A stretch of 64,000 nucleotides of DNA from Pictodentalium vernedei (Eukaryota > Mollusca > Scaphopoda > Dentaliida > Dentaliidae), in the NCBI GenBank assembly GCA_031216915.1, contig CM062292.1:200777262-200841261 (forward strand), in the 5' to 3' direction. Position numbers and translations under genes: made by a program. Every line of letters starts with the position of its first letter. The stretch's first letter is position 1. The notes beneath the pieces were generated by a model. The model was not told the DNA's origin and ran no database searches. It saw only the letters and a program-made list of their open reading frames with translations. Positions 1 to 9,908 of this stretch are shown one piece after another.

Positions 1-761
1 AAATAAGCCGATGTTACCGCAGACGATTGAGCTCGGAAGTATGACATTACCGAGTTCATTATTCGAGTGAATGCCCAGGAAGCCAGTTTCAGACCAAAGC
101 ACATTCCTCTGAACTGATACACCTTCACTTGTACTGCAAACCGCAGGTACTTTCTGAATGCCTGATGTACCAGGACATGAAAGTAGATCTATGCTTGCTG
201 CATAATCGTTCACTCGAACGCGCGCCCATACCGACCGAATGGTCTCCATATAGAATTTTGGAGCCACGATAAGCTTGTTTATCCAGCTAAAGTCTATTAC
301 CGGTCAGAATGAGCCGTTTGGCTTTGGTATGAGGAACAGGTGACTGTAAAAACCTTGAGAATCCTGATTCTCGATGACCTCTATTGATTCCTTTAATAAG
401 AGAGTCTGTACCTCCGCTAGGAGAGACTCTCTTTTGCAAGGATCCAACAGAAGATTTGTCCAACGCAGACATCTTGTTAGTGGGGGTTTCGCTCTGAATG
501 ATAGCCGTAGGCTGTCCAAGACTACACTTCTCACCCACTGATCTTCTGTGACTGTTATCCAGTTTCTCGTGAAGTTTGATAACCTTCCGCCAACTGCAAG
601 CAATAGAGGCCTTGACCATCACCTGTATGACCTGCGAGGCTTACGGGAGGAGAAACTACATCCTCCCCATAAAGAACCTCATCCCGTCAGCCTAGGGGCA
701 TCTGACCGATAGTCCCAATCAGACCTAGGCCCCTTTCACGAGTCGCTATACTGATGACCGC
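1..761 (-). pseudogene. DIRS family A copy 1: reverse transcriptase fragment
   Basis: Minus-strand remnant of the reverse transcriptase of a DIRS retrotransposon, cut by the window start. Reading from about 640 downward one sees the N-terminal RT region with the block LLLKESIEVIEN, then FLIPKPNGSF, an in-frame TGA at 304-306, and PVIDFSWINKLIVAP. The same blocks occur in the better copy at 56853-57936, including the same TGA. A short deletion near 183-190 removes the codons around the DLKDAY palm motif. Homology to the DIRS copy stops at about 761, where a satellite-like array begins. It is certainly an RT relic and not a working gene. Confidence 0.85.
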
Positions 762-2907
762 CAGATCGCAACCAAAAGGGGACATTCTCATCTGGGCATT
801 ATCTGGAGTTACAATGAAATCCCTTCATAAATATGACCTGCAGACTGTGCTCAAGGCTTTTGGGCTTCGGGCCCCTGAAGCCATCACAGTTGACCAATCA
901 TGACCAAAAGGGGATGTCATCATCTAGGCATTATATGGAGTCAAACTAACAAGTTACAATGCAATCCTTCCATAAATATGACCTATAGACTATGCTAAAG
1001 GTTTTGGGGTTTTGGGCTCGGGCAGTCATCAAGGCTGAATGATCGCGACCAAAAGGGGACGTTCTCATCTAGACATTATTTGGAGTCATCCTACCAAGGT
1101 ACAATGAAATCCCTTCATAAATATCACATGTAGACTGTGCTAAAGGTTTTCAGGCTTCAGGCCCTGTAGCTGTCACAGTTGCCTAATGGTGTCCAAAAGG
1201 GGCTGTTCTCATCTAGACATTATATGAAGTCAACCTACCAAGTTACAATGAAACCCCTTCATAAATATGAACTGAAGACTGTGCTAAAGGTTTTTGGGCT
1301 TTGGGCTCGGGCAGCCATCATGGTTGAATGATTGCAACCAAAAGGGGACATTCTCATCTGGGCATCATCTGGAGTGATCCTACGAAGTTACAATGAAATC
1401 CCTTCATAAATATGACCTGTAGACTGTGCTCAAGATTTTCGGGCTTCGGACACCTATAGCCATCACAGTTGACCAATCATGACCAAAAGGGAATGTCATC
1501 ATCTAGGCATTATATGGAGTCAACCTAACAAATTACAATGAAATCCTTCCATAAATATGACCTATAGACTATGCTAAAGGTTTTGGGGTTTTGGGCTCGG
1601 GCAGTCAACAAGGCTGAATGATCGCGACCAAAAGGGGACGTTCTCATCTAGACATTATTTGGAGTCATCCTACCAAGCTACAATGAAATCCCTTCATAAT
1701 TATGACCTGTAGACTGTTCTAAAGGTTTTCGGGCCCCTGCAGCTGTCACAGTTGCCCAATCGTGTCCAAAAGGGGACATTCTTATCTAGACATTATATGA
1801 AGTCAAACCTACCAAGTTACAATGAAATCCCTTCATAAATATGACCTGTAGACTGTGCTAAAGGTATTCGGGCTTCGGGCTTGGGCAGCCATAATGGTTG
1901 AATGATCGCAACCAAAAGGGGACATTCTCATCTGGGCATCACCTGGAGTGATCCTACGAAGTTACAATGAAATCCCTTCATAAATATGACCTGTAGACTG
2001 TGCTCAAGATTTTTGGGCTTTGGGCACCTGTAGCCATCACAGTTGACCAATCACGACCAAAAGGGGATGTCATCATCTAGGCATTATATGGAGTCAACCT
2101 AACAAGTTACAATGAAATCCTTCCATAAATACGACCTATAGACTATTCTAAAGGTCTTTGGGCTCGGGCAGTCATAAAGGCTGAATGATCGCGACCAAAA
2201 GGGGATGTTCTCATCTAGACATTATTTGGAGTCATCCTACCAAGCTACAATGAAATCCCTTCATAATTATGACCTGTAGACTGTTCTAAAGGTTTTCGGG
2301 CTTTGGGCCCCTGTAGCCATCACAGTTGCCCAATCGTGTCCAAAAGGGGACGTTCTCATCTAGACATTATATGAAGTCAGCCTACCAAGTTACAATGAAA
2401 TCCCTTCATAAATATGACCTGTAGACTGTGCTCAAGGTTTTTGGGCTTCGGGCTTGGGCAGCCATACCGGTTGATCGATCGCGACCAAAAGGGGACGTTC
2501 TCATCTAGACATGACCCCAAACCTGATATGACCTGTATACTGTGCTAAAGGTTTTTGGGTTTCAGGTTTGGGCAGCCATTACGGTTGACAGATCATGCCC
2601 AAAAGGGGACATTCTCATCTAGGCATTATACAGAGGCATCCTACCAAGTTACAATGAAATCCCTTCATAAATACGACCTGTAGACTGTGCTAATGGTTTT
2701 CGGGTTTTGGGCTCGGGCAGACATACCGGTTGATCGATCGCGACCAAAAGGGGACGTTCTCATCTAGACATGACCCCAAACCTGATATGAAATTTCATGA
2801 CGATCAGACAAGAACTGCGGGGTCTAGCCCGAGCTAAAGGAAAATGTGAACAGACTTCCACACGCGTGATGGCAATAGCTTATCTTGACTTTGTCAAGTT
2901 AAGCTAA
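762..2907 (+). mobile_element. Helitron/Helentron-like non-autonomous element inside DIRS copy 1
   Basis: The block separates two parts of a DIRS element: RT ends at 761 and the DIRS gag-leader resumes at about 2908 with aaacctgaaacaagac. The corresponding stretch of the copy at 58070-60310 (most of gag) is missing. The block is a tandem array followed by a unique tail and a terminal hairpin at 2876-2906: arms TAGCTTA and TAAGCTA enclose CTTGAC-TTT-GTCAAG, and the block ends in CTAA. A longer copy with the same tail is at 26700-29735. No Rep or helicase is encoded. Assignment to Helitron-related elements rests on the 3' hairpin plus CTRR-like end and on known molluscan tandem-repeat Helitron derivatives; it is an inference. 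Confidence 0.6.
771..2790 (+). repeat. Tandem array, ~144 bp monomers in a 4-monomer higher-order unit
   Basis: The landmark CCAAAAGGGG recurs at about 771, 902, 1048, 1190, 1338, 1482, 1628, 1766, 1911, 2056, 2194, 2340, 2484, 2600 and 2745, so the monomer is about 144 bp. Four monomer types alternate in fixed order (D-A-B-C). Type A has GATGTCATCATCTAGGC, B and C have GACGTTCTCATCTAGAC with different flanks, and D has CATTCTCATCTGGGCATC. The type A landmark recurs at 902, 1482 and 2056, giving a higher-order period of about 577 bp. The last three monomers before the terminal hairpin are diverged. Confidence 0.9.
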
Positions 2908-3461
2908 AAACCTGAAACAAGACTTCAGGCACTGAATAAAAAAGGCCCAAAGTCAGTAACAGATTTTAAAGCTACCCGATGAAAAGCAAGATCTTCAGAT
3001 GAAGAAAAAACGATACATCGGATAGAAGATGCATGACCCAAGTGCCTAAATACCCCTAGGGTGAGGATGTCACCATGGCGATATACAGAAGAAACATTCT
3101 GTAATACACGTTAAACTCCCAAGAAATTTAATAAAAAATTTCAATAAAAATAGGCCAAAAAGCCTGGGAGTTTAACAGAAGGGCTTCAAGGAAGGATAGG
3201 GAAGGAACACTTAACAAACAGTGGATAAACCATTCGCAAGAATGATGACGTCAGGCCCATGTCCCGAAATTGGGAAACATGAAATAATTTTGATAAAAAT
3301 TATAAAGTTACAGCCCTGAACGTTCCAAACCACCGTTGTTCACTTCCATCATCCAATTATGTCCTTGGATCCACCAATTTTAACACTAATTTGTGTCTGG
3401 CATCCTCAAAAATGAGATTTAAAAGCACAGATGTCAGTTCATTGTTGCTGACTTCACTGCC
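2908..3461 (-). other. DIRS copy 1: gag-leader (untranslated) remnant
   Basis: Non-coding part of DIRS family A between gag and the 5' terminal repeat. It matches 60310-60850 and, more weakly, 24830-25600 over landmarks such as AAGCAAGATCTTCA, CCTAGGGTGAGG, AACTCCCAAGAAATTT and AAGTTACAGCC. There is no open frame of note. Confidence 0.7.
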
Positions 3462-3690
3462 AAACAAAGAATGATGGTTGGCGCCAATTTCGGTGTCTTC
3501 CTGGATACTACGCATGCGCAGATCTGAAAAGTATGGAGGACCAGATAGTAGGACATTATTTTTTTCGATTCTGCATGCAAATTTTGGGGATTGGGGGGCA
3601 AAATTTGTGTTTGGCCCTGGATTATTTTTTGAGTTAGCACCAGCAGCCAGTCTGCTAGTCTGGGTCATTGGTTGTTGTATAAAAATATAC
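3462..3690 (-). repeat. DIRS copy 1: 5' inverted terminal repeat
   Basis: Matches the reverse complement of the family A 3' repeats at 18587 and 54093: GGTTGGCGCCAATTTCGG, GCATGCGCAGAT, TGGAGGACCAGATAG, TTTGGGGATTGGGGGGCAAA and AGTCTGGGTCATTGGTTG, ending in TGTATAAAAATATA. It marks the 5' end of the minus-strand element. Confidence 0.8.
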
Positions 3691-4836
3691 CGGTAGGAAG
3701 AGAACATCAACAATCAGAAAAGGTTTATGATACATTTGTTTGAAACTCTAATTTGAATCAGTGATTTTAGAGGAGTGAGAAAAGGTTATCCAATAAAATT
3801 TTGGATAACCTTTGGAGGACACTAATGCAGGGTTATCTAATTTCTGCATCCCTGTATGTTTTGAGATCGGCAGAGAATAATGCAAGTGGGAATTTTGTTG
3901 TACTGGAAGCCCTCTTGAAGAATGTACATTGGCATCTGTTGGGTTAATGCACAGTTTAAATATTATCTCCCTTGATGCGCTCAACTGGTGCCAAATCTCA
4001 CTAGGGCTGCACCAACACATCCATATTCTACACCCATGTTTCTCAGGTGTCATACTGAAATTTTCAATTTACCAAATGAAGGATACAGACTGTGCCAAGG
4101 AACTTCCATCAATAGGCAAAATTCAGGGTCCACTTTCCTTGAAAACAGGATGAAACTTGATAACTCACATGTGTGCTGAAGGAATTAACAGCATAATTCA
4201 AAGATGGCTATTAGAAGCCCTATTTTTGTAATTTTGGAGGAATGACCTGATAGGTCACATCTAAATATCGCTAAAATTGTCCAAATAAAATGTGCAATGA
4301 TTTGATAAAGGATACAGGCTGTAGGGCATGCCAAAGAAATTTCCACTGAAGGACTTACTGGAATTCAAGATGGCTGCCAGTAGCCTTGTTTTTCAAGCTT
4401 TGGAGATCAAACTGGATATCTCACATCAAGATGTCACATGAAAAGTGCAAATCAAATTTTGTGCTGATCAAGTAGTAGGGTTTTACAAAATATTGTGGAA
4501 GTTTTACAGAATTCTGCCTTCACTGAGTCCTTAATGAGCTGGGCAACTTGAACTGAACAAACCTGTATTCTGTTCAAAGTAAGAAACATACATACATACC
4601 AAGTCGGTGAAAAATGGCCTAGATATTTTTGCGAAACAATTACTTGAAGTCAGAATGGACAGTGACAGACAAAACGTGATTACACTTATTATAGTTAACC
4701 CCCCTTGCATGAAAGGTGAGCTAAAAATGTACCATACAGAAAAAGAATATAAACAATTTTTTGACAATCTGATCATCAATTTGCTAAATCTCAGACCTGA
4801 AGTAAATTCTGAATATTACATGTTTAAATATATTAC
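3691..4836. other. No gene seen; small hairpin and unclassified AT-rich DNA
   Basis: Holds a short perfect hairpin at 3781-3813 (arms AAAGGTTATCCAA and TTGGATAACCTTT) and a two-copy tandem repeat listed separately. Short open frames here show no recognisable motif and no splice context. Confidence 0.4.
4060..4475 (+). repeat. Diverged tandem duplication, ~230 bp unit
   Basis: Two diverged units: AAGGATACAGACTGTGCCAA at 4080 against AAGGATACAGGCTGTAGGGC at about 4309. Each is followed by a segment with AAACTTGATAACTCACAT or AAACTGGATATCTCACAT. Resembles units of the hairpin-ended repeats elsewhere in the window, but no terminal hairpin is visible here. Confidence 0.5.
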
Positions 4837-4899
4837 CTTTGCAATATTTATTTCTCTCTCACCATCAGCAGCAAAAGCATCACCCTCACCACCAAACTG
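4837..4899 (-). CDS. Candidate internal exon of an unknown host gene (21 codons)
   Basis: On the minus strand a pyrimidine-rich tract ends in TTTTCAG at 4900-4902, followed by 63 nt open in frame 0, then AAG|GTAATA with the donor at 4831-4836. The reading gives QFGGEGDAFAADGEREINIA plus a final K, an acidic, soluble-looking peptide unlike the translated repeats around it. The exon is an exact multiple of three, so both introns would be phase 0. I do not recognise the protein. Competing explanation: chance splice-like signals in AT-rich DNA. Conservation in related species or RNA reads would decide. Confidence 0.35.
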
Positions 4900-4997
4900 C
4901 TGAAAACAGAAACAAGTAATAGTAATCCAAGAAGAGCCATACGTTGTATAATACTTTTGCCACCACTGAAAGAACTTTTGATTCATAATTAAAATCC

Positions 4998-5226
4998 ATA
5001 ACTCTTAAGGCCCTGGACAATTCTCCTGATTTCACACCTTATCACAGCCTGTGCCTATCCAGTGACTTGGCAATGACTTCTAGTCAAGTCTTGGCTGTCT
5101 GTTAAGGCAGCCAAGACTTGACTAGAAACAACTGCTTAAGTAATTTGTTTTTTGTCAGCAGAACCTCCTCATCATGATATGTTAGGGGCACTGGTTCTGA
5201 GGTTGTAAGAAGGCCTTTAAGATTAA
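4998..5226. mobile_element. piggyBac-like MITE, copy 1, with long central hairpin
   Basis: Ends are ATAACTCTTAAGGCC and GGCCTTTAAGATTAA, decayed versions of the TTAACCCTTAAAGGC ends of the copy at 44394. Inside is a perfect hairpin with 19-bp arms at 5079-5097 and 5108-5126 (TCTAGTCAAGTCTTGGCTG). TTAA at the edges and CCCT-type ends are the pattern of piggyBac-related MITEs. No transposase is present. Confidence 0.6.
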
Positions 5227-5369
5227 AGAGCCTACCATACTTTCAACTGCAGCCAGATATAATTATGAGGTAAAATCAATTTGTTTTTTCACTTATTCCC
5301 TGATAGAAGCTTTAGACATAAACAATACTGTATCTGTAATAACTCCAAAGATTTTTTTTTATTTTCTCC

Positions 5370-5610
5370 TTAACTCTTTCAACACGAGAGGCTGCTTTTC
5401 CGGTCCAGGAACATGATACGTCATAATTTCATTAAGTGGGATGGCTACTAAGTGAACGTGTGTGGTAGAACAATTAATATTTTCAACGTGCAGCCTGAAG
5501 GCTTCACTTAGAAAATATTAATTGCTCTTCACCCAAATAATGGATATGGACTCTTCCAATTTCTGCCATTTAACTGGCATGGAAGATACCACCAGTGTTG
5601 AAAGGGTTAA
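5370..5610. mobile_element. piggyBac-like MITE with TTAACYCTTTCAACAC ends
   Basis: Starts TTAACTCTTTCAACAC and ends GTGTTGAAAGGGTTAA, an inverted repeat including the TTAA target on both sides. An inner palindrome pairs CAATTAATATTTT (5470s) with AAAATATTAATTG (5510s). 241 bp, non-coding. Confidence 0.65.
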
Positions 5611-5639
5611 CCATACTTATGATCCTTTACTGGAACTTG

Positions 5640-5850
5640 TAATAGGTCATATTTATTGGAGTTTAAGGTCACATACTTCTGCATAATGACTAATCATGAC
5701 AGCAACATGGATATAAAGTCAAGTCCAGCCCATCGTTTATACATATGTTGCCCATTTTAGAGGACTTCCACCCCAGGCATAGGTAACCAGGTGGATTTTT
5801 TACCAGTAAAACAGAGCCTGTTTATCATAGTAAACAAGCACTGCTTCACT
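5640..5850 (+). repeat. Dispersed SINE-like repeat, copy 1
   Basis: Shares a colinear order of blocks with 14335-14560 and 35755-35945: ATTTATTGGAGTTTAAGGTC, TATAAAGTCAAG, AGAGGACTTCCACCCC, TTTACCAGTAAAACAGAGC and CACTGCTTCACTTCC. About 210 bp with no open frame. No tRNA-like promoter boxes were recognised, so the class is left open. Confidence 0.6.
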
Positions 5851-5948
5851 TCCTGGGCTTCTGGCAAAGATAATTGGTAGTAAGAAAGGATTGGAGAAAA
5901 AGAGAAAAACAAAACATCCAAATGTAATTGTTTTGCATTTCATTGCAG

Positions 5949-6035
5949 AGGTTTGCCAATTTGATCAGTAAAGGTCTTTCCAGAGGCCTGGTTGGTTCAT
6001 TCTCGGCACAGAACAGTTTTGTAATGGCGCAGTAA
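5949..6035 (+). CDS. Candidate 3'-terminal coding exon of an unknown host gene
   Basis: A strong acceptor (TTTTGCATTTCATTGCAG, ending 5948) is followed by 28 codons and a TAA at 6033-6035. The reading begins RFANLISKGLSRGLVGSF and ends SFVMAQ. The opposite strand of the same bases is also open for more than 60 codons, so the coding strand is uncertain. I do not recognise the protein. It directly follows a SINE-like repeat, which weakens the case. Confidence 0.25.
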   Translation, partial: RFANLISKGLSRGLVGSFSAQNSFVMAQ

Positions 6036-6829
6036 TTTGCCAAATCAACCAGGAGAGAACCTACGCAGCCACTGTAAATTCTGTGAATTTTTCTGTGGTG
6101 GTGGGTGTGAGCAGCACAGTGATGGCATCAAAATGTCTGCCGACAGCCAAAAATTGTTCTGATGCAATTACTGAGCATTTATGGGGAAACTATTAAGTTT
6201 GAGTTTAACATTTCAAAATTTTTTAAAATTATCTATGGGCATTTTTTTAAAAAGATGCTACAAACTTGGATTAATGATTAAAAAACAGTCCTCTTACCCT
6301 ATAAAACTCCTGAATTGGTGAGCAATATATAGAAAAGCCACAAAATAAAACAATTCTGAGAGTTCAAAGTACATCATGTGGCATCCTTTAGAATAAGCTG
6401 TTTCAACTCATTCCAAAACATGGTCAAATGATGGACATTTTTAAACTCTTCCAACTGCACTATCGTGCACATCCAGGGATCTACTTATTTTTTATTTTTT
6501 TTGATAGCAGGGAAAATTTTCTTCCAGGTGATTTGTCCTTGAACTCGGTAATGTAACAGAACTGTGCCATTCTGGATGATTCACAGCATAGCACAAAAGT
6601 GTGCCATTTGTTTTCCCAAAACAGAACCCTTAAAATTAAACATGTCCAATCAACAACAACATATGAAGCAACATAAATATTCAGAAATAGCAGATTATTC
6701 AAGAATTTCAGTATTGAGGATCCTTTTACCAATAACTTACAACATGATCTGATGATTTGGTACTCAACATCTTGTGGGCATACATTCTTCTTTACCCGTA
6801 TTATATGTGATGTATTCCATGTTACTAAA

Positions 6830-8569
6830 CATTCATTCAAAAATTTATTCAAATCAGAACCTTCATATAGAAGTTCTGTACAAAAAACTGATTGTACCTA
6901 ATTTCAGTACCAAATGGCTACCAGCAGCCATCTTGAATTTTCCGGACCGCACCCGAAAAACACTCGTTCTCGTCCCAAGGTGATAACAAAGGTACCCAAG
7001 AAGTTTCGTAAAGATCAGTTACACGGCCTGTAGCCTGAGCCATATAGAAGTTGTGTACACAAAACTGATTGGACCTAATTTCGGTACAAAATGGCCACTG
7101 ACAGCCATCTTGAATTTTGGACCGCACCCAGAAACACTCGTTCTCGTCCCAAGGTGATAACAAAGGTACCCAAGTAGTTTCGTGAAGATCGGTTCATAAA
7201 TACAGCACCTAGCCCGAGGTGTATTGACATGTGTACTTACTGTGTTTAAGTAGCACTGAATAAATCAAAGTCCATCTAATTTTCATAAAGTCTGCACAAG
7301 AAAAAAACCTGTATTATATGTGATGTATTTGATGTTACTAACATTCATACAAAAATTTATTCAAATCAGAACATTCATACAGAAGTTATGTACAAACTAG
7401 CCAAGACCAATACCGGGTCTGGACCTGTGTCGCTGCATGCAATTGAATCGGCAAACAGGAAGTGGCTGCACGGCAGATCTGAAAATTGCATACACGATAC
7501 AACTGATCATTATCAGACTCCAGATGAAATATAAAATCAATCCCTGGCATAGAAGCCGAGAAAAGTTTGACGAAAAATTTCAATGTTCAGTGGGTACAGT
7601 AAAATTTCAAAGTATCGGCAAACAGGAAGTGGCTACACGGCAGATCTGAAAATTGCTTACATGATACAACTGATCATTATGAAGCAGCAGCCCAACTATA
7701 AAATCATTCCCTTTCATAGAAGCCAAGAAAACCTTGACGGAAAAAGTGTTTCGGACGGACGGACTGACGGATGGAGTCGAGCGGTTACTAGACCTGCTCT
7801 GCCGCTGGCGATGCAGGTAAAAACTGATTGCACTAATTTTGGTACAGAATGGCTGCCTGTGGCCATCTAGAATTTCGGTTCGCACCCAAAAACAATCGTT
7901 CTCGTCCCACGGTGATAGCAAAGGTACCCAAGAAGTTTCGTAAAGATCGGTTCATAAATACGGCCTCTAGCCTGAGCTGTATAGAAGTTGTGTACAAAAA
8001 ACTGATTGGACCTAATTTCGGTACAAAATGGCCGCTGGCAGCCATCTTGAATTTTGAACCGCAGACAGAAACACTCGTTCTCATCCCAAGTTGATAACAA
8101 AGGTACCCAAGTAGTTTCGTGAAGATCGGTTCATAAATACAGCCCTAGCCCAAGCCGTATTGACATGTGTACTTACTGTGTGTAAGTAGCACTGAAAAAA
8201 TCAAAGTTCATCTAATTTGCAGAATTTCTGCACGAGAAAAAAACCTGTATTATATGTGATGTATTCCATGTTACTAAACTTTCTGACAAGAATTTATTCG
8301 AATCAGAACTTTCATACAGAAGTTCTGTACAAAAAACCGATTGCACTAACTAAAGTACAAAATGGCTGTTGGTGGCCATCTTGAATTTCGGACCGCACCC
8401 AAAAACAGTCGTTCTCGTCACATGGTGATAACAAAGGTACTCAAGAAGTTTCGTGAAGATTGGTTCATAAATATGGCCTATAGCCCGAGCCGTATTGAAT
8501 TGTTGATGGACAGACGGACGACGGGCCATGGCATAACCTCAAATTTGACTTACGTCAAAGTTGAGCTAA
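6830..8569 (+). mobile_element. Tandem-repeat element with terminal hairpin (GTACAAAATGGC family)
   Basis: At least five diverged units of about 150-175 bp begin near 6873, 7040, 7810, 7985 and 8330. Blocks include TTCGGTACAAAATGGC, GCCATCTTGAATTT, CACTCGTTCTCGTCCCA, GATAACAAAGGTACCCAAG and GATCGGTTCATAAATA. The element ends with GGACAGACGGACGACGGGCC, then a hairpin at 8538-8565 (CTCAA-A-TTTGAC-TTAC-GTCAAA-G-TTGAG) and CTAA at 8566-8569. No gene is encoded. The plan matches the Helitron-like elements ending at 2907 and 29735. Confidence 0.65.
7399..7816 (+). mobile_element. Nested element with two ~167-bp units and a GGACGGAC tract
   Basis: Interrupts a unit of the surrounding array between AGTTATGTACAAAC and GTAAAAACTGATTGCAC. 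Inside are two diverged direct repeats (CGGCAAACAGGAAGTGGCTG at about 7450 and CGGCAAACAGGAAGTGGCTA at 7616), each followed by ACGGCAGATCTGAAAATTGC and GATACAACTGATCATTAT. It ends with CGGACGGACGGACTGACGG and a GC-rich tail that could form a weak hairpin (AGCGG/CCGCT). Confidence 0.5.
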
Positions 8570-9766
8570 AAATTAAATATATCCTATATAGGTATAAAGT
8601 TAAGCCCAAAAAACATTTGGTTCTGTGGTGTTGTTTACAAATTACTGCACTGATTTTCTCTTAAATTTCAGTTAATTTAAACATTCTATAAACAAAGTAC
8701 ACAAAGCTAAAAATGGAATCTGACCTGATACTGTGTGTTATAAAAATATATTACAAATCATTTGATTCTGAGGTGCAGCTTAGAAGTTAATGGACAGAAA
8801 CAAAAAGTTTGTAAAATTTCAAAGCCTGTTTTGGCTGAAAAATTTGAAAAAATACTTGGAAATGGTGCAAAATTGAATCTAATCTTATTATCATTTGATA
8901 ACAAAAAAAAATCATTTGATTCTGATCTAATTCTGATCTGTCATTCAAAAGTCATCAGAGGAAAATGAAATGAAAGCTTTGTGAGTTGCATGCATGGTTG
9001 CACAGACAAGCTTGAAACATTGTTTGAGAATGTTTAAAAAACAAGTTTAAAATACTTACTAAGGAATATTTGTGTTAGTATCTTAGGAAGTAGACAGCTA
9101 GATAAAAAAAAATGTGGACATTTGTAACTTTTCCAGAGAGTGAAAGTCAGAAATTGAAAAAGAAATCTTTTGAAATAGCACGGAAAACATTAAGAATATT
9201 TAAACGATTCGAGAAACACAGATTTTAAAAAAAAATTCATTGTAAACTTTTTAAAAAAGCATCATCAGATGAGTAATTGTACTATTTTTTTTTATTTGAT
9301 TCCACTAAATTTGAAATCAATTCTAGGCTGAGAGTAGGGAAATATAATTAAGAGACAGGTGAATTAATACGTTGAAATATAAAGCCAGGATTTGAAACAA
9401 AATTGTGGAATTTAATAAATAAATGTTACAGACCTGTTCCCCAGAGGTGTCATCCGAGGGCTGCAAAATATTTCGAAGGGCAAACAGTATTAGTCAGTGT
9501 ATAAATAATATACTATACACATTAACACTGATGACACCAATGATGAGCCATGCTAAGCAAAAGCAAGGATTAAACTACTAGGTTTGGGAGAAAAACCAAA
9601 ACATACTGTACACAAGCACATTTTATAAATATAGACATGGATATGGATGAAGAAAATGAACATATTTAAATATAATTCCCTATTTTATAACAAATAAGTG
9701 TGTATCGATTATTATTGCCTGTCAGTTCAGTGAATGATTGCCATTTTTTTTGCTTTTCAACTTCAG
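8570..9766. other. No feature recognised
   Basis: AT-rich DNA with A/T homopolymers and only short open frames without motif or splice context. Confidence 0.4.
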
Positions 9767-9908
9767 AGACTATTACAGGGCCACAGCAGCCATAAAGTTA
9801 TGACTCAACATTTGATATTACAGGACCACAGTAGCCATAAAGTTATGACTCAACATTTTGCTAAGGATAACCAGATAATTGGGTTTGAGGAAATCATGCA
9901 AGGATTGT
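9767..9908 (+). CDS. Candidate exon with an internal 45-bp duplication
   Basis: Acceptor TTGCTTTTCAACTTCAG ends at 9766. 47 codons then stay open to a possible donor TGT|GTATGT at 9909. The start reads RLLQGHSSHKVMTQH, and the 15-residue segment containing DHSSHKVMTQH is repeated at once, reflecting a 45-bp in-frame tandem duplication with few differences. Each repeat is itself preceded by TATTACAG, so both could serve as alternative acceptors. The duplication keeps the frame, which is a mild hint of coding constraint. No family recognised. A simple non-coding tandem repeat is the alternative. Confidence 0.3.

Noticed and set aside
3357..3713. 118-codon minus-strand frame MLMFSSYRYIFIQQ
   Set aside because: Lies in the DIRS 5' terminal repeat and leader; the same sequence is non-coding and broken in other copies.
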